A stretch of DNA of 64,000 nucleotides from Citrobacter amalonaticus (GTDB taxonomy: Bacteria; Pseudomonadota; Gammaproteobacteria; Enterobacterales; Enterobacteriaceae). Numbering within the stretch: the stretch's first letter is position 1; the number at the start of each line of letters is the position of its first letter. The notes below the pieces were generated by a model. It saw nothing but the letters and a program-made list of their open reading frames with translations, ran no database searches and was not told the origin of the DNA. Positions 32,569 through 42,624 of this stretch are shown one piece after another. The position numbers and the translations under genes are program-made. Where the stretch lies: assembly GCF_018252635.1 (NCBI RefSeq), contig NZ_JAGTXM010000002.1:514962-578961 (forward strand), given 5' to 3'.

Positions 32569-33050
32569 GCACTTTTCGCCCAGCTCAACGTGATGTGCGC
32601 TTTCACATCATTCAGACGGTCCACAGGCGTCAGGGCCAGTTTTTCCAGGTGAATCCCGGACGCAAGATTCATTTCACGCAGCCAGTTCTGCAACGCGTAA
32701 ATGTTGATGCGTTCCACCTCAAAGCTCAGCGACTGGCCGTCCTGACGGATGTCAGCCAGAGAGACATGCACAACTTTGGCACTTTCTTCCACGACAATGC
32801 GCGGATTCGGCGTATTAATTACTCTGGCCTGAAGATGATTTTTATCTATTTCCTTTCGCATCCAGGTGAGCGTCTGCTTTTGTTTAATTAAAACGGACTC
32901 ACTGTTTTTAATGATATTATCAAGCGGCATCATAGCGCCGTAATAGACAAATGCGCAGCATAATACGCCACCGCAGAGTTTAAATATATTACGCTCACGA
33001 GAACTGTAATTCTGCCAGCGAGCTTTTAACTGGGCTATTTGTGCTTTCAT
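32565..33050 (-). CDS. gspM: GspM, inner-membrane T2SS assembly protein
   Basis: 161 residues. A short cytoplasmic N-terminus, one membrane span (LCGGVLCCAFVYYGAMM, about 25-42) and a periplasmic ferredoxin-like domain. Partners GspL in the assembly platform. It overlaps gspL and gspO by 4 bp each, indicating translational coupling. Confidence 0.9.
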   Translation of the reverse strand: MKAQIAQLKARWQNYSSRERNIFKLCGGVLCCAFVYYGAMMPLDNIIKNSESVLIKQKQTLTWMRKEIDKNHLQARVINTPNPRIVVEESAKVVHVSLADIRQDGQSLSFEVERINIYALQNWLREMNLASGIHLEKLALTPVDRLNDVKAHITLSWAKSA

Positions 33051-34195
33051 TTATAACTCCCGGTGATAATGGCGGTATAAGGTGCGTCGCCAGAAACCGG
33101 CTGCATCGCAAATTCGAACGTTTCGGCGCTACGGGCAACAAAATCCTGTAACGATTGTTTGTCCATGGACTTAACGTTCAGCGTCAGCTGGTTTTGCGCT
33201 TCGTCATATTCCACATTATTGATCTCCAGCACCGGCAGCGATTGTTTAATCTGATTGAGCGCTTCCAGTTGCAGGAAGACGCCTTTTTTCGCCTTATTAA
33301 TATTTTGCCCGACGAAGTACTTCAGGTTGGTCGTCTGACGCAGGCTCGGGAAATAGTGTTGCGCTACGGTGGTGATCTCCTGGCGAACTTCATTTTGCTG
33401 ATGCGTTAACATCCACGCCATTCCGACACGCGGGCCAATCAGCAGGCCAATGCTGAGAAAAACCAGCCCTGCCATGACCGCTTTGGCATGCCGAAAACTC
33501 GTGCCGCTGGCATGGCATGTGGAGAATTCGCCATGCAGCAAATTGACGCGGCAGCGCTGCCATTGCGGCTGAATCAGCACCAGCGGATGCTGCCATGCCA
33601 GTTGTTCATCAATCTCCACACCCTCTGGCGCATCGCCGTAGCAGCACACGTCGCCAGCCCTGCTTTTATTGATCAACAGCGGCAGCAGAACCGCATCGGA
33701 TTCGCCGGCGGAGCAAGGAGAAAAGCGCAGCCAGTAATTCTCTTCAAGACTGACCATCGTGCTGCCGCCGTCGCTGACCGGCAGCAGCCAGGCATCAGGC
33801 AGCGCCTGAATCACGTTAAGGTCCGCCTGCGTAAACAGCGCAAGCCAGTGGCGCAGGCGTTCGGCGTCGATCGCCACGGCGTCCACTTCAGCCCCTTTTT
33901 TGTTCAGCACCGTCCAGTGCAGCGTGTCTACCTCTCCCAGCAGCGTCTCTTCCGCCATCCACGAAAACTGTGCCGTCTGAGCAGAAACCCCTTTCTTCGG
34001 CAGAGAAAAATGACGAAAGATCGTCTCGCTTGCAGGCAGCAACAGACACACCTGCTGAGAAAGCGGGTGGCTGGAAAGTTCTTTCAGCGCACTCCAGCCT
34101 GCCAGATATTCCACCCGATCGTTACCGGATTCACACCACCAAATTTTGCCGTCCTCGCGGGTATCGGGACGAATAAAAAGCACTTTTTTCATCAT
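33047..34195 (-). CDS. gspL: GspL, inner-membrane platform protein binding GspE
   Basis: 382 residues. A large cytoplasmic domain (about 1-235) of the actin-like type recruits GspE; one membrane span follows (AVMAGLVFLSIGLLIGP, about 240-256) and then a periplasmic ferredoxin-like domain that pairs with GspM. Starts 12 bp after gspK. Confidence 0.92.
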   Translation of the reverse strand: MMKKVLFIRPDTREDGKIWWCESGNDRVEYLAGWSALKELSSHPLSQQVCLLLPASETIFRHFSLPKKGVSAQTAQFSWMAEETLLGEVDTLHWTVLNKKGAEVDAVAIDAERLRHWLALFTQADLNVIQALPDAWLLPVSDGGSTMVSLEENYWLRFSPCSAGESDAVLLPLLINKSRAGDVCCYGDAPEGVEIDEQLAWQHPLVLIQPQWQRCRVNLLHGEFSTCHASGTSFRHAKAVMAGLVFLSIGLLIGPRVGMAWMLTHQQNEVRQEITTVAQHYFPSLRQTTNLKYFVGQNINKAKKGVFLQLEALNQIKQSLPVLEINNVEYDEAQNQLTLNVKSMDKQSLQDFVARSAETFEFAMQPVSGDAPYTAIITGSYK

Positions 34196-34207
34196 ATTTG
34201 ACTTATC

Positions 34208-35233
34208 TTATTCAACCATTCGGTAACGGCGTTGCCAGGTCACGACCTTGCCCGCTTCACTGTCAACGTGAAGCTGGCTGACGACGCGCAGCGTTAAATC
34301 ATCGGTATTGCCGGTTGTTTCAACCCGAAAATAGCGACTGTTGACCGCAATCCTGTCCTGAACCTGCGCCAGGAGCTCTTTGGTCTGCGGGTAGTTGCTC
34401 TCCAGCACTTTGCTGAACGCCTCCAGCGATTCCCACCCCTCTTCCGGGCGTGAATCGATCAGGCGCGCAGCGTCATCCGTGTTTAACACGCCGGTAAAAA
34501 CCGCCGCCAGCAGCGGCGCCTGTTCGCGCGTTAAGGTATTCACATCCACCGTGCCGTCTGTGTCCGGCTGGGCGCACAGCAGCTTACTGGCCTTCGGCCA
34601 GGCCGCCTGCGGAAAGGCAGGCAGCAGTCTGATTTCGCTAATGGTACGCATCATCTGGTTCGCCGGACCGCGGGCGGGCGTGACGCTCGCCCAGGCATCA
34701 GCCTCCTGACCCTGTTTCGCCGTCACGTCATCGGCATCGAGGTAATCCACCAGTTGCTGATAGATCTCTTCTGCCGCCAGCGTACCAACGCCGCTTTCCG
34801 TCAGCAGTTGTTCGATAATCTGCTCTTTGACCGGTTTTTCCGGTAGCGCAGCGGCATTCGCCGGGGCCGCGGTCGTGGGCGCCGCGTCAACCGCCAGCAG
34901 GCTGTTGACGTTAAAGCAGGTCCGGGCATCCTCCACCTGGCTCACTACGGTGTAGTTATCGCCTTGCGTTTCCAGCGGTTGTGCCCAGTCGCCAGACGGC
35001 GACAGCCCTGCCCCTTCTGAACTGGCCGCTTTTTGCAGCACGTTTTCCAGTACTTTCTGCTGACGGGCAATGGCCCAGCGCAGCGTCTGCTGACTGACCT
35101 GATAGTGTGTCTTTTGCAGATGTCGGCAAAACTGCTGACTGATTTTCGCCGCCAGGGCGGACATCATCACCAGCAGAATCAACACCACCAAAAGCGCCAC
35201 GCCGCGCTCTTTTCGCGCGGTTTTGCCGCTCAT
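34208..35233 (-). CDS. gspK: GspK, minor pseudopilin (tip)
   Basis: 341 residues. The prepilin leader ends ARKERG with cleavage before VALLVVLILLVMMSALA; unlike other pseudopilins it lacks Glu at mature position 5, a normal GspK trait. A large periplasmic domain follows with an inserted helical region and a DVNTLTREQAPLLAAV stretch. An Ala/Pro-rich segment (about 115-135, PTTAAPANAAALPEKP) looks like a flexible insertion. It overlaps gspJ by 4 bp. Confidence 0.94.
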   Translation of the reverse strand: MSGKTARKERGVALLVVLILLVMMSALAAKISQQFCRHLQKTHYQVSQQTLRWAIARQQKVLENVLQKAASSEGAGLSPSGDWAQPLETQGDNYTVVSQVEDARTCFNVNSLLAVDAAPTTAAPANAAALPEKPVKEQIIEQLLTESGVGTLAAEEIYQQLVDYLDADDVTAKQGQEADAWASVTPARGPANQMMRTISEIRLLPAFPQAAWPKASKLLCAQPDTDGTVDVNTLTREQAPLLAAVFTGVLNTDDAARLIDSRPEEGWESLEAFSKVLESNYPQTKELLAQVQDRIAVNSRYFRVETTGNTDDLTLRVVSQLHVDSEAGKVVTWQRRYRMVE

Positions 35234-35907
35234 GAACTCACTCCTTGCTGTGCTGCCGTATCGGGCTGCGGGTTTGCTGCCGGCTGCGCCGCGTTCCCCG
35301 CCGCCGGCGCCGGATCGGCGCTCGCCTCTTTCGGCGCGGCCTTAATCTCCGGCATATCGCCGGGCGTCATAAAGACCCAACGCCAGGTCTCCCCGTTTTC
35401 CATGGTCAGATTTAACTCAACCCCATCCGGCTGATGCGCGATATCGGTCCACGAATCCTGCCAGCCTTCGTGCCAGAAACGCCATTTCATCGCTTTCACA
35501 TCACTCAGAATTGGCACTTCTTCCGGCTGTACACTGGCGGGACCGTCGATGGCCGCCCAGACATTGCGCCACAGGCGCTTATCCTTTAACGTCCAGCGCA
35601 CCCGCTCGAGCTGTACCTGGCCGCTGATCCCGTTCAGGGTGGTCAGTTCCAGACCATTCTGCTGCTGGACGAACACCTCGCCGTTGTTGCGCGGCGCACG
35701 CGCCTGCAACTGATAAAAATCCCTTGAGAGCAGGTTGTAGGTGCGCTGAAGCGCCGTCACTTTCGTTGCGGATTCATCGCTGGCTGAAGACGTGCGCATC
35801 GCGCCGTCCAGAATTTGCCAGGCGAGAATGCTGATCACGGCAAAAATGGCCAGCGCAATCATGATCTCCAGCAGGGTAAACCCCTGCTGACGCTGGACCT
35901 TATTCAC
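35230..35907 (-). CDS. gspJ: GspJ, minor pseudopilin with Ala/Pro-rich tail
   Basis: 225 residues. Prepilin leader MNKVQRQQG, cleaved before FTLLEIMIALAIFAVI with the conserved Glu5. The globular part seems to end near WRWVFMTPGDMPE (about residue 185). The remaining 40 residues are almost only Ala, Pro, Gln, Asp and Ser, an extension beyond the usual GspJ fold. It forms the pseudopilus tip with GspI and GspK. It overlaps gspI by 8 bp. Confidence 0.94.
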   Translation of the reverse strand: MNKVQRQQGFTLLEIMIALAIFAVISILAWQILDGAMRTSSASDESATKVTALQRTYNLLSRDFYQLQARAPRNNGEVFVQQQNGLELTTLNGISGQVQLERVRWTLKDKRLWRNVWAAIDGPASVQPEEVPILSDVKAMKWRFWHEGWQDSWTDIAHQPDGVELNLTMENGETWRWVFMTPGDMPEIKAAPKEASADPAPAAGNAAQPAANPQPDTAAQQGVSS

Positions 35908-36283
35908 GATTCACCTCCGGTTCGGCGAGCTGAAGTGCCACCACCGGTTGTGCATCGCTCCCTTCGCTGTACACCCGTACCTCATCGGCGAAGGTATTGC
36001 CGTCGGTTTTGACGCGCTGGATGTGCCATGTCCAGGTCTGCCCGCCCATCGTTTCCGTGCCGACCTGTTCGGCATCCGGAAAATCGGCCTGCGCCAGTTG
36101 TGCTTCCGCCAGCTGATTTTCCGCCACCCAACCAGCCTGCAATGTTGCCGACAGACCATGGGTAAAGCGCACATTCAGGGTGACAGAGTTCATCAGTGCC
36201 AGCGCCGCAGTGGAGAAAATCACCAGCGCCACCATCACTTCCAGCAGGGTCATCCCCTGCTCTTTGGTTTTGCGTTTAGTCAT
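35900..36283 (-). CDS. gspI: GspI, minor pseudopilin
   Basis: 127 residues. Leader MTKRKTKEQG, cleaved before MTLLEVMVALVIFSTAALAL; Glu5 present. Short globular domain, as in the family. Overlaps gspH and gspJ by 8 bp each. Confidence 0.94.
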   Translation of the reverse strand: MTKRKTKEQGMTLLEVMVALVIFSTAALALMNSVTLNVRFTHGLSATLQAGWVAENQLAEAQLAQADFPDAEQVGTETMGGQTWTWHIQRVKTDGNTFADEVRVYSEGSDAQPVVALQLAEPEVNRE

Positions 36284-36761
36284 CGTTTTCCACCACCACG
36301 GGCACGGCGCCCTGCGACGTCACGTGAAAGCGCTGTTTTTTATCCAGACTTTCTAGGCTGAGCGTGAAACGGCTCAGTTCACCGTCCGGCAAAAAAAGGA
36401 TTTGCGGTTCATCATCCAGCGTGGCCGCCAGCGTCCGCGGCGAGAGGGAGAGATGCATATCCTCAGGAAAAACGCCACGCGTAGCGATACGCCCGGCCTT
36501 TAATAGCCTCCAGTGACGATCTCCGTTATTTCCAGCCGGTGTCACCAGCGCAAATTCAGAAGAGGTCATGACCAGTCCGACAATATTCCCGTCCATCACC
36601 GCGCGATCGGAACCATATTCAACGAGAGATTTTAACTGCTGACCAAATGTATCTGCGCCGCTGCGTGATGGAATGGTCGTCACCACCATCATGGCGCTCA
36701 GAGCAAATATCACTAACGCCACGATAATTTCCAGCAGGGTAAATCCACGTTGCTTATTCAT
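36276..36761 (-). CDS. gspH: GspH, minor pseudopilin
   Basis: 161 residues. Leader MNKQRG, cleaved before FTLLEIIVALVIFALSA, with Glu5. The beta-rich C-terminal domain includes FLPDGELSRFTLSL. It links the GspG shaft to the GspI-J-K tip. Its start overlaps the gspG stop by one base. Confidence 0.94.
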   Translation of the reverse strand: MNKQRGFTLLEIIVALVIFALSAMMVVTTIPSRSGADTFGQQLKSLVEYGSDRAVMDGNIVGLVMTSSEFALVTPAGNNGDRHWRLLKAGRIATRGVFPEDMHLSLSPRTLAATLDDEPQILFLPDGELSRFTLSLESLDKKQRFHVTSQGAVPVVVENDD

Positions 36762-37210
36762 TACTTATCTTTTTTATCAAAAGACCAGTTGCTGATATCG
36801 TCGGCGGTATTGGCTTCAGAATCCGGACCGGCTGAGAAAATATCGACCGCGCCATGTTCACCTGGGCTTACCAAAATATAGTCATTACCCCATGGGTCCT
36901 GCGGCAGGCGGCGAATATAGCCATCATCGCGGTATCCTTTCGGGATCGGCGCGATTTCGGGTTTGGTCACCAGCGCCTGCAATCCCTGCTCAGTGGTCGG
37001 ATAGCGATGGTTATCAAGTTTGTACATATCCAGCGAACCTTCCAGCGCCACAATATCGCTGGTCGCTTTCTGAATATCGGCTTTTTCTTTGTTGCCCATT
37101 AAATTAGGCACCACCATACTGGCCAGCACGCCGAGAATAACGATTACCACCATTAATTCGAGCAGCGTGAACCCCGCCTGACGTTTCAGGCTATTTTTTT
37201 TCAAAGACAT
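36761..37210 (-). CDS. gspG: GspG, major pseudopilin
   Basis: 149 residues. Leader MSLKKNSLKRQAG, cleaved before FTLLELMVVIVILGVLASM. The calcium-binding C-terminal loop typical of GspG is visible as IFSAGPDSEANTADDISNW, preceded by RYPTTEQGLQALV and LPQDPWGNDY. It forms the shaft of the pseudopilus that pushes substrates through GspD. Starts 2 bp after gspF. Confidence 0.97.
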   Translation of the reverse strand: MSLKKNSLKRQAGFTLLELMVVIVILGVLASMVVPNLMGNKEKADIQKATSDIVALEGSLDMYKLDNHRYPTTEQGLQALVTKPEIAPIPKGYRDDGYIRRLPQDPWGNDYILVSPGEHGAVDIFSAGPDSEANTADDISNWSFDKKDK

Positions 37211-37212
37211 GA

Positions 37213-38421
37213 TTAACCCACCATATTATTAAGTTGAAGCAGCGGTTGTAATATTGACAGAACAATGAATAAAACAACGGTTGCCATTGTGACTACCAGT
37301 GCCGGTTCAAATACCGACAGCGTTAAGGTAATTCGATGCTGTAAAGCAGATTCCTGGTTTTCCGCCGCGCGATCCATCAATGCGCCCAGCTCACCGCTCT
37401 CCTCCCCGGACGCCACCATATAAAGCATGGTGGGTGGGAAGATTTTCGCCTGTTCCAGTGCGTTGTAGAGTGAAGCCCCCTGGCGCACGGTATCCGCCGC
37501 CTGCTCCAGCACCTGCCGGGCGTAGAGGTTTTCAATCCCGTCCATGGCGATATACATCCCTTCCAGCAAAGGCACGCTACTGGCCTGCAAAATACTGAGC
37601 GTGCGGATGTAGCGCGCGCTGTTGATCGCACAGACCAGTTTTTTCAACGGAGACTGAAGCAACAGCCAGCGGTGATAAACAAATCGGTTTTTCTCTTTTT
37701 TCAGCCAGACCTTAAAGCCCGCCGATGCGGCGAACAGACCGCCGGCGATAAAGATGCCCCAGGCCTGTAAAAAATCGCTCACCGCAATCAGTGTGCGGGT
37801 GGTCATTGGCAGTTCCTGTTTCATGTGCGTGAACTGGTCAATAACCTGCGGCACAACCGCCACCAGCAGAATTGAGATCACGGCGATCGCCACCACCGTC
37901 AGGGTGATCGGATACACCATCGCCTGAGTGAGCTTGCTTTTCATTTTTTGGCGCTGTTCGTTGTACTCGGCGAGCTTCTCCAGCACGCCGCCGAGATGAC
38001 CGGTCTTTTCACCGGCCATCACCAGCGTGCAGTAGAGCTTGTCGAAGCTGCGCGGAAACTGGCTGAAGGCATCGAACAACGTGTGGCCTTCCACCACCTT
38101 GTCGCGAATTTCGGTCACCATCGTCGCCAGCGTTTTATCTTCCGTCTGCTTAGCGATCGCTTTTAGCGCACTTTCGAGCGGCAACGCGGCGTTCACCAGC
38201 GTTGCGAGCTGACGGGTGAACATCGACAGAACCGGTATCGACAGCTTCGCCCCTTTACGGGCGTTTTTTCCCACCGTCGGTTCACGGGTCGCTGTGATAT
38301 TCACTGGCATCAGCTTCTGTTCGCGCAGCATCTGGCGCACCTGCTTTGGCCCCTCGGCTTGTAGAGTGCCGCGCTGGTTTTTCCCGGCGGCGTCCATGGC
38401 GGACCACGCATACCAGGCCAT
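37213..38421 (-). CDS. gspF: GspF, inner-membrane platform protein
   Basis: 402 residues with two T2SSF domains (about 70-195 and 270-395) and three membrane spans, near 170-190, 220-245 and 375-395. GEKTGHLGGVLEKLAEY and the parallel GEESGELGALMDRAAE are the conserved signatures of the two halves. It couples GspE ATPase to pseudopilus growth. The start overlaps the gspE stop by one base. Confidence 0.96.
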   Translation of the reverse strand: MAWYAWSAMDAAGKNQRGTLQAEGPKQVRQMLREQKLMPVNITATREPTVGKNARKGAKLSIPVLSMFTRQLATLVNAALPLESALKAIAKQTEDKTLATMVTEIRDKVVEGHTLFDAFSQFPRSFDKLYCTLVMAGEKTGHLGGVLEKLAEYNEQRQKMKSKLTQAMVYPITLTVVAIAVISILLVAVVPQVIDQFTHMKQELPMTTRTLIAVSDFLQAWGIFIAGGLFAASAGFKVWLKKEKNRFVYHRWLLLQSPLKKLVCAINSARYIRTLSILQASSVPLLEGMYIAMDGIENLYARQVLEQAADTVRQGASLYNALEQAKIFPPTMLYMVASGEESGELGALMDRAAENQESALQHRITLTLSVFEPALVVTMATVVLFIVLSILQPLLQLNNMVG

Positions 38422-39899
38422 TACGCATCTCCTCCACGTTCAGCGGTGACACGCATCACCTCTTCCAGTGAAGTCACACCAGAAATAACCTTCAGCAGAC
38501 CGTTTTCGCGCAGGCTGTAAGCCTGTTTGAAAAGCTGCGTTTCAATGGACATCTCATCTTTGTCTTCATGGATCGCCCGACGCATGGCGCTGTCGACCAC
38601 TAAAAATTCATGGATGCCGGCGCGTCCCTGGTAGCCGCTCTGGCGGCACTGCTCACACCCTACCGCGCGATAAATCGCTTTCGGCGGCGTTTCCATAAAG
38701 GTGAACAGCGCTTTTTCATTGTCATCCAGCGGACTGGTCGTACGGCAGTGCGGACACAGCCGACGCACCAGACGCTGGGCAATGACGCCAAGCAGCGACG
38801 AACCGATTAAAAATGATTCCAGCCCCATATCGCGCAGACGGGTAATCGCCCCTGCCGCGCTGTTGGTGTGCAGTGTGGACATCACCAGGTGACCGGTGAG
38901 CGAGGCTTGTACCGCAATTTGCGCGGTTTCGCCGTCACGAATTTCCCCGATCATCACCACATCCGGGTCCTGACGCAGAATAGCGCGCAGTCCGCGGGCA
39001 AAGGTCATGTCCACGCGTGGGTTAACCTGAGTCTGCCCCACCCCTTCCAGCTCGTATTCAATAGGATCTTCTACGGTCAGAATGTTGCGCTCATGTCCGT
39101 TAAGGGCCGACAGTAGCGCATACAGCGTGGTGCTTTTCCCCGAACCGGTCGGGCCGGTGACGAGGATAATGCCGTGCGGACGTTCTATCAGTCCCTTTAA
39201 CTTCACCAGCTCTTCGTCGATCAGTCCGAGCTTATTGATATCCGGCTTGAGATTACTTTTGTCCAGCAGACGCATTACCACCCGTTCGCCATACTGGGAG
39301 GGAATGGTAGAGACACGAACGTCAATCGCCTTACGCCCAATGCGCAGCGAGATACGACCGTCCTGGGGAAGACGTTTTTCTGCGATGTCGAGTTTGGACA
39401 TCACTTTAATACGCGACACCAGCAGCGGCGCAAGCTTGCGGGCCGGCTGCAGCACCGGGCGCAGCACGCCATCAACGCGAAAACGAATGCTCAGCGTGCG
39501 TTCAAAGGTCTCAATATGAATATCGGACGCCCCCTCTTTCACCGCTTCGCCCATAATGGCGTTGATCAGGCGGATAACCGGTGAGTTTTCGTCGTTATCA
39601 AGCAAATCCTCGTTATCGGGAATTTCCTCGGTTAAGGCCATCAGATCGATATCGGCGTCCATGTCGTCCACCAGCTGCTGCGAGACGCCGCTGTTCTGCT
39701 GCCAGATTTTGGTCAACATCTCGTCAAAGGCTTCCGCTGTCAGTATCACCGGCACAAAGGCGCGCCCCAGTACGCGGCGCATTTCCAGCAGGGCGTAAGC
39801 CTGCGCATCTTCGCGCACATACACCTCATCGTTGTAAAACAGCACACCGTTTCCTTTCGCCCAGGTACTGGTGTTGAGCGTGTTATTCATCTCCGTCAT
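38421..39899 (-). CDS. gspE: GspE, T2SS secretion ATPase
   Basis: 492 residues. N-terminal GspL-binding domain, then the secretion ATPase core with Walker [16 protein letters not shown], Asp box and Walker B ([20 protein letters not shown]), and His box. The zinc motif is CPHC followed by CEQCRQSGY about 40 residues later. Hexameric cytoplasmic motor for pseudopilus assembly. An in-frame ATG three codons downstream of the first is an alternative start. Confidence 0.97.
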   Translation of the reverse strand: MTEMNNTLNTSTWAKGNGVLFYNDEVYVREDAQAYALLEMRRVLGRAFVPVILTAEAFDEMLTKIWQQNSGVSQQLVDDMDADIDLMALTEEIPDNEDLLDNDENSPVIRLINAIMGEAVKEGASDIHIETFERTLSIRFRVDGVLRPVLQPARKLAPLLVSRIKVMSKLDIAEKRLPQDGRISLRIGRKAIDVRVSTIPSQYGERVVMRLLDKSNLKPDINKLGLIDEELVKLKGLIERPHGIILVTGPTGSGKSTTLYALLSALNGHERNILTVEDPIEYELEGVGQTQVNPRVDMTFARGLRAILRQDPDVVMIGEIRDGETAQIAVQASLTGHLVMSTLHTNSAAGAITRLRDMGLESFLIGSSLLGVIAQRLVRRLCPHCRTTSPLDDNEKALFTFMETPPKAIYRAVGCEQCRQSGYQGRAGIHEFLVVDSAMRRAIHEDKDEMSIETQLFKQAYSLRENGLLKVISGVTSLEEVMRVTAERGGDA

Positions 39900-39911
39900 G
39901 TCGCCCCCGAC

Positions 39912-41837
39912 TTACTGTTTAAACGGGTTGCGGGACGACACCGGCGCGCTGGCGCTCACCGGCGCGGCGCGGCTCTGGGACGGAAAGGCTGGCAGCATCG
40001 GCGAATCGGCATTCTCCACGATACCCAGCTTGTGCTCTTCCATACGCTGCTGTTGACGCGCCTGGATCTGATCATATTTTTCTTTCGACGCCGCGCTGTA
40101 GTTGTCGTCATCACGCAGCACGGTGGTGTGGATAAACACCATCAGGTTACGCTTGGCGCTGTCCTGCGAGGTATAGCGGAACAACTGGCCCACCAGTGGA
40201 ATATCCCCCAGCAATGGCACTTTCGAAACCGACTGCTTGGTCACGTTTTCCATCAGGCCGCCGAGGACCACCGTCTGGCCACTGTGCACCATCACTTCGT
40301 TGTTGATGGTGCGGGTGTTGAAAGTCGGCCCCAGGCTGGCATCAGCGGTAGAGGTATTATCAACGCTGGAGACTTCCTGTTCGATCTTCAGATGGATCAT
40401 GTCGCCATCGTTAATCTGCGGAACGATTTTCAGCTTGGTACCGACGGTTTTACGCTCCACCGAGTTGAAAACGTTGTCGCCGCTGGTGGTCTGCGAACCG
40501 GAGAGCACCGGCACATCCTGACCGACGTTAAACGACGCTTCTTTGTTATCCAGCGTCACCACGCTTGGGGTCGAAAGAATGTCGTTTTTACCGTTGGTGG
40601 ACAGCGCCGTCATCAGCGCGCCAAAGTCGCCGTTAAAGAAGCCGGTCGCCAGACCCGTATAGCTGCCAATAACTTTTGATTTCTTGATCTGACTGATCGG
40701 CAGACCGGTAGAACCGAACTGCACGCCGCCGTGTTTACCGGTCCACTGCACGCCCAGATCCAGGCCGTTACCGTCCTGAACTTCGGCGATGATCGCTTCC
40801 ACCAGTACCTGCGGACGGCGGATATCGAGCTTGTCGATCACTTTTTCCAGCGAATTCATGACGTTTGGCTGCGCGGAGATCACCAGTGAGTTGGTGGCCT
40901 CGTCGGCTGTGATATTCAGATCGTTCGCCATCGGGGCAGCTTTACTCTTACCGCCGCCCACTTTCTCTTTCAACTGCTCGCCAATCCCCGTCAGCACTGG
41001 CACCACTTTGCTGGCGTTAGCGTATTTCAGGTAGAAGACGCGGGTATTGCCCTCGTTGTTCTGCTCACGATCGAGCTGGGAGATCAGCATACGGGTGCGC
41101 TGACGCGCGTCCGGACTGCCACTGATCACCAGGCTGTTGGTTTCATCATCAGCCACTACTTTAGTCGCCAGCTGCGGCGCGTTTTGCCCTTTTTGCTCTT
41201 CATTGTTGAGGTTATTCAACATATCCGAGAGATCTTTGGCTGACGCAAAACGCAGTGGCACGATTTCACGGCGCTGGACGCCGCTCTGATCCACGCGCTG
41301 CACCAGATCCACCAGGCGGTTGACCACTGACGCTTTGCCGGTCAACAGCAGCACGTTAGACGGTTCGAAATGCACTACGTTGCCGATGCCGGATGCGTCG
41401 TTCAACTGACGCAACAGCGGTGCCAGTTCGCGTACCGGAACGTTTTCCATCCGCACAACGCGGGTAATAATTTCGTCACCTTTACCTGGATTTTTACTGT
41501 CGGCAATCGGCGCGCCCGACATACGGGCGACCGAGGAGCGCACGACTTTCACCATGCCGTTATCCATCGGAATAACTGACAGACCGTAAAGATCAAGTAC
41601 GCTCAGGAAGAACTGGTAATATTCCTCTTCCGTAAGCACATTGTAAGTACGAACTGATACTGTGCCCTGGACAGAAGGATCGACCAGAATGGTTTTATTC
41701 AGATTCTGGCTGACCGTATCGATAAATTCGCGGACATCAGTATTTTTAAAACTAGCGCTAAAGTTCGCCGCAAACAGCGAACCGGAATAGAACGACAATG
41801 CGGTCAGCGCCACGCACGCCCATGGAAATTTCTTCAT
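39912..41837 (-). CDS. gspD: GspD, outer-membrane secretin
   Basis: 641 residues. Signal peptide ending SLFA; N0-N3 periplasmic domains (about 25-380), then the secretin domain with QDVPVLSGSQT and the C-terminal VPLLGDIPLVGQLFR. The extreme C-terminus (RAAPVSASAPVSSRNPFKQ) follows a predicted helix and could be the pilotin-binding S-domain. It forms the outer-membrane exit channel. No gspS-type pilotin gene is seen in the locus; GspA/GspB may serve secretin assembly instead. Confidence 0.97.
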   Translation of the reverse strand: MKKFPWACVALTALSFYSGSLFAANFSASFKNTDVREFIDTVSQNLNKTILVDPSVQGTVSVRTYNVLTEEEYYQFFLSVLDLYGLSVIPMDNGMVKVVRSSVARMSGAPIADSKNPGKGDEIITRVVRMENVPVRELAPLLRQLNDASGIGNVVHFEPSNVLLLTGKASVVNRLVDLVQRVDQSGVQRREIVPLRFASAKDLSDMLNNLNNEEQKGQNAPQLATKVVADDETNSLVISGSPDARQRTRMLISQLDREQNNEGNTRVFYLKYANASKVVPVLTGIGEQLKEKVGGGKSKAAPMANDLNITADEATNSLVISAQPNVMNSLEKVIDKLDIRRPQVLVEAIIAEVQDGNGLDLGVQWTGKHGGVQFGSTGLPISQIKKSKVIGSYTGLATGFFNGDFGALMTALSTNGKNDILSTPSVVTLDNKEASFNVGQDVPVLSGSQTTSGDNVFNSVERKTVGTKLKIVPQINDGDMIHLKIEQEVSSVDNTSTADASLGPTFNTRTINNEVMVHSGQTVVLGGLMENVTKQSVSKVPLLGDIPLVGQLFRYTSQDSAKRNLMVFIHTTVLRDDDNYSAASKEKYDQIQARQQQRMEEHKLGIVENADSPMLPAFPSQSRAAPVSASAPVSSRNPFKQ

Positions 41838-41850
41838 GTCTGTACACTTA

Positions 41851-42624
41851 TTAATTGTTTAGAACATTGACCCGAACATTTTCAAGGTGAGCGTGACGCC
41901 GAATAACGACATCCGCCTCTTTCATTTTTGACCAGCGGGCAATAATTTCTTTTGCCTGCGCCTCTTTAGTCATATCACTATCGTCAACCTTAACCACCAC
42001 ATCCCCTTTTTCCAGGCCCGAATGGCTGTAAAAAGGCGACGCATTGCGTGGATTAATGTTGTAACCTTCCAGTTGGCCTTTTTCGATTAATGGTTTTAAC
42101 ACCAGATAATCATCCAGATGCAGATTTTCAGCACCAGCATCTTTTGTTGATTTCGTTACCGGGCCGCTGTCAACGCCACCCTTAAAATAATCCGGATTCT
42201 TTAATGCCAGAGTCTGCAATGTTCCGTCATAATTAACGACGACCCTGTCTTGTTTAATTGACTCTATATAGGCATCGTCAAATCCATTGAGTTTTTCCCC
42301 TTCCCGATAGCTCATTTGCCCGCTCTGGGTTTTGATTACCGCAAAGGACATCCATGCGTCATCACTGCTAATGATGCCTTCAATTTCAGCGGACAATGGT
42401 TTTTTCACGGCAGTTGGTTGGTTTTGTTGGCGCACTGCTGCGGTGAACAGCACAAATGGCTTTTCACCCCTGCGTTGTTTCAGTGGGGTTGCCTCCGCAC
42501 GAGCCAGCTTTTTTGCTACTTTTTGATAATCTTTAATGATCACATACCCTTGCTGGCTGCAAAAAATAAGCAACACAAACATAATAAAGGGCGTTCTCCA
42601 GCGGGATAGAAATGAGAAGCTCAT
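41851..42624 (-). CDS. gspC: GspC, T2SS inner-membrane clutch protein with PDZ domain
   Basis: 257 residues. One N-terminal membrane span (FIMFVLLIFCSQQGYVII, about 13-30), a periplasmic homology region (about 80-140) that contacts GspD, and a C-terminal PDZ-like domain (ASPFYSHSGLEKGDVVVKV). First gene of the twelve-gene operon; divergent from gspA across a 259-bp AT-rich region. Confidence 0.93.
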   Translation of the reverse strand: MSFSFLSRWRTPFIMFVLLIFCSQQGYVIIKDYQKVAKKLARAEATPLKQRRGEKPFVLFTAAVRQQNQPTAVKKPLSAEIEGIISSDDAWMSFAVIKTQSGQMSYREGEKLNGFDDAYIESIKQDRVVVNYDGTLQTLALKNPDYFKGGVDSGPVTKSTKDAGAENLHLDDYLVLKPLIEKGQLEGYNINPRNASPFYSHSGLEKGDVVVKVDDSDMTKEAQAKEIIARWSKMKEADVVIRRHAHLENVRVNVLNN

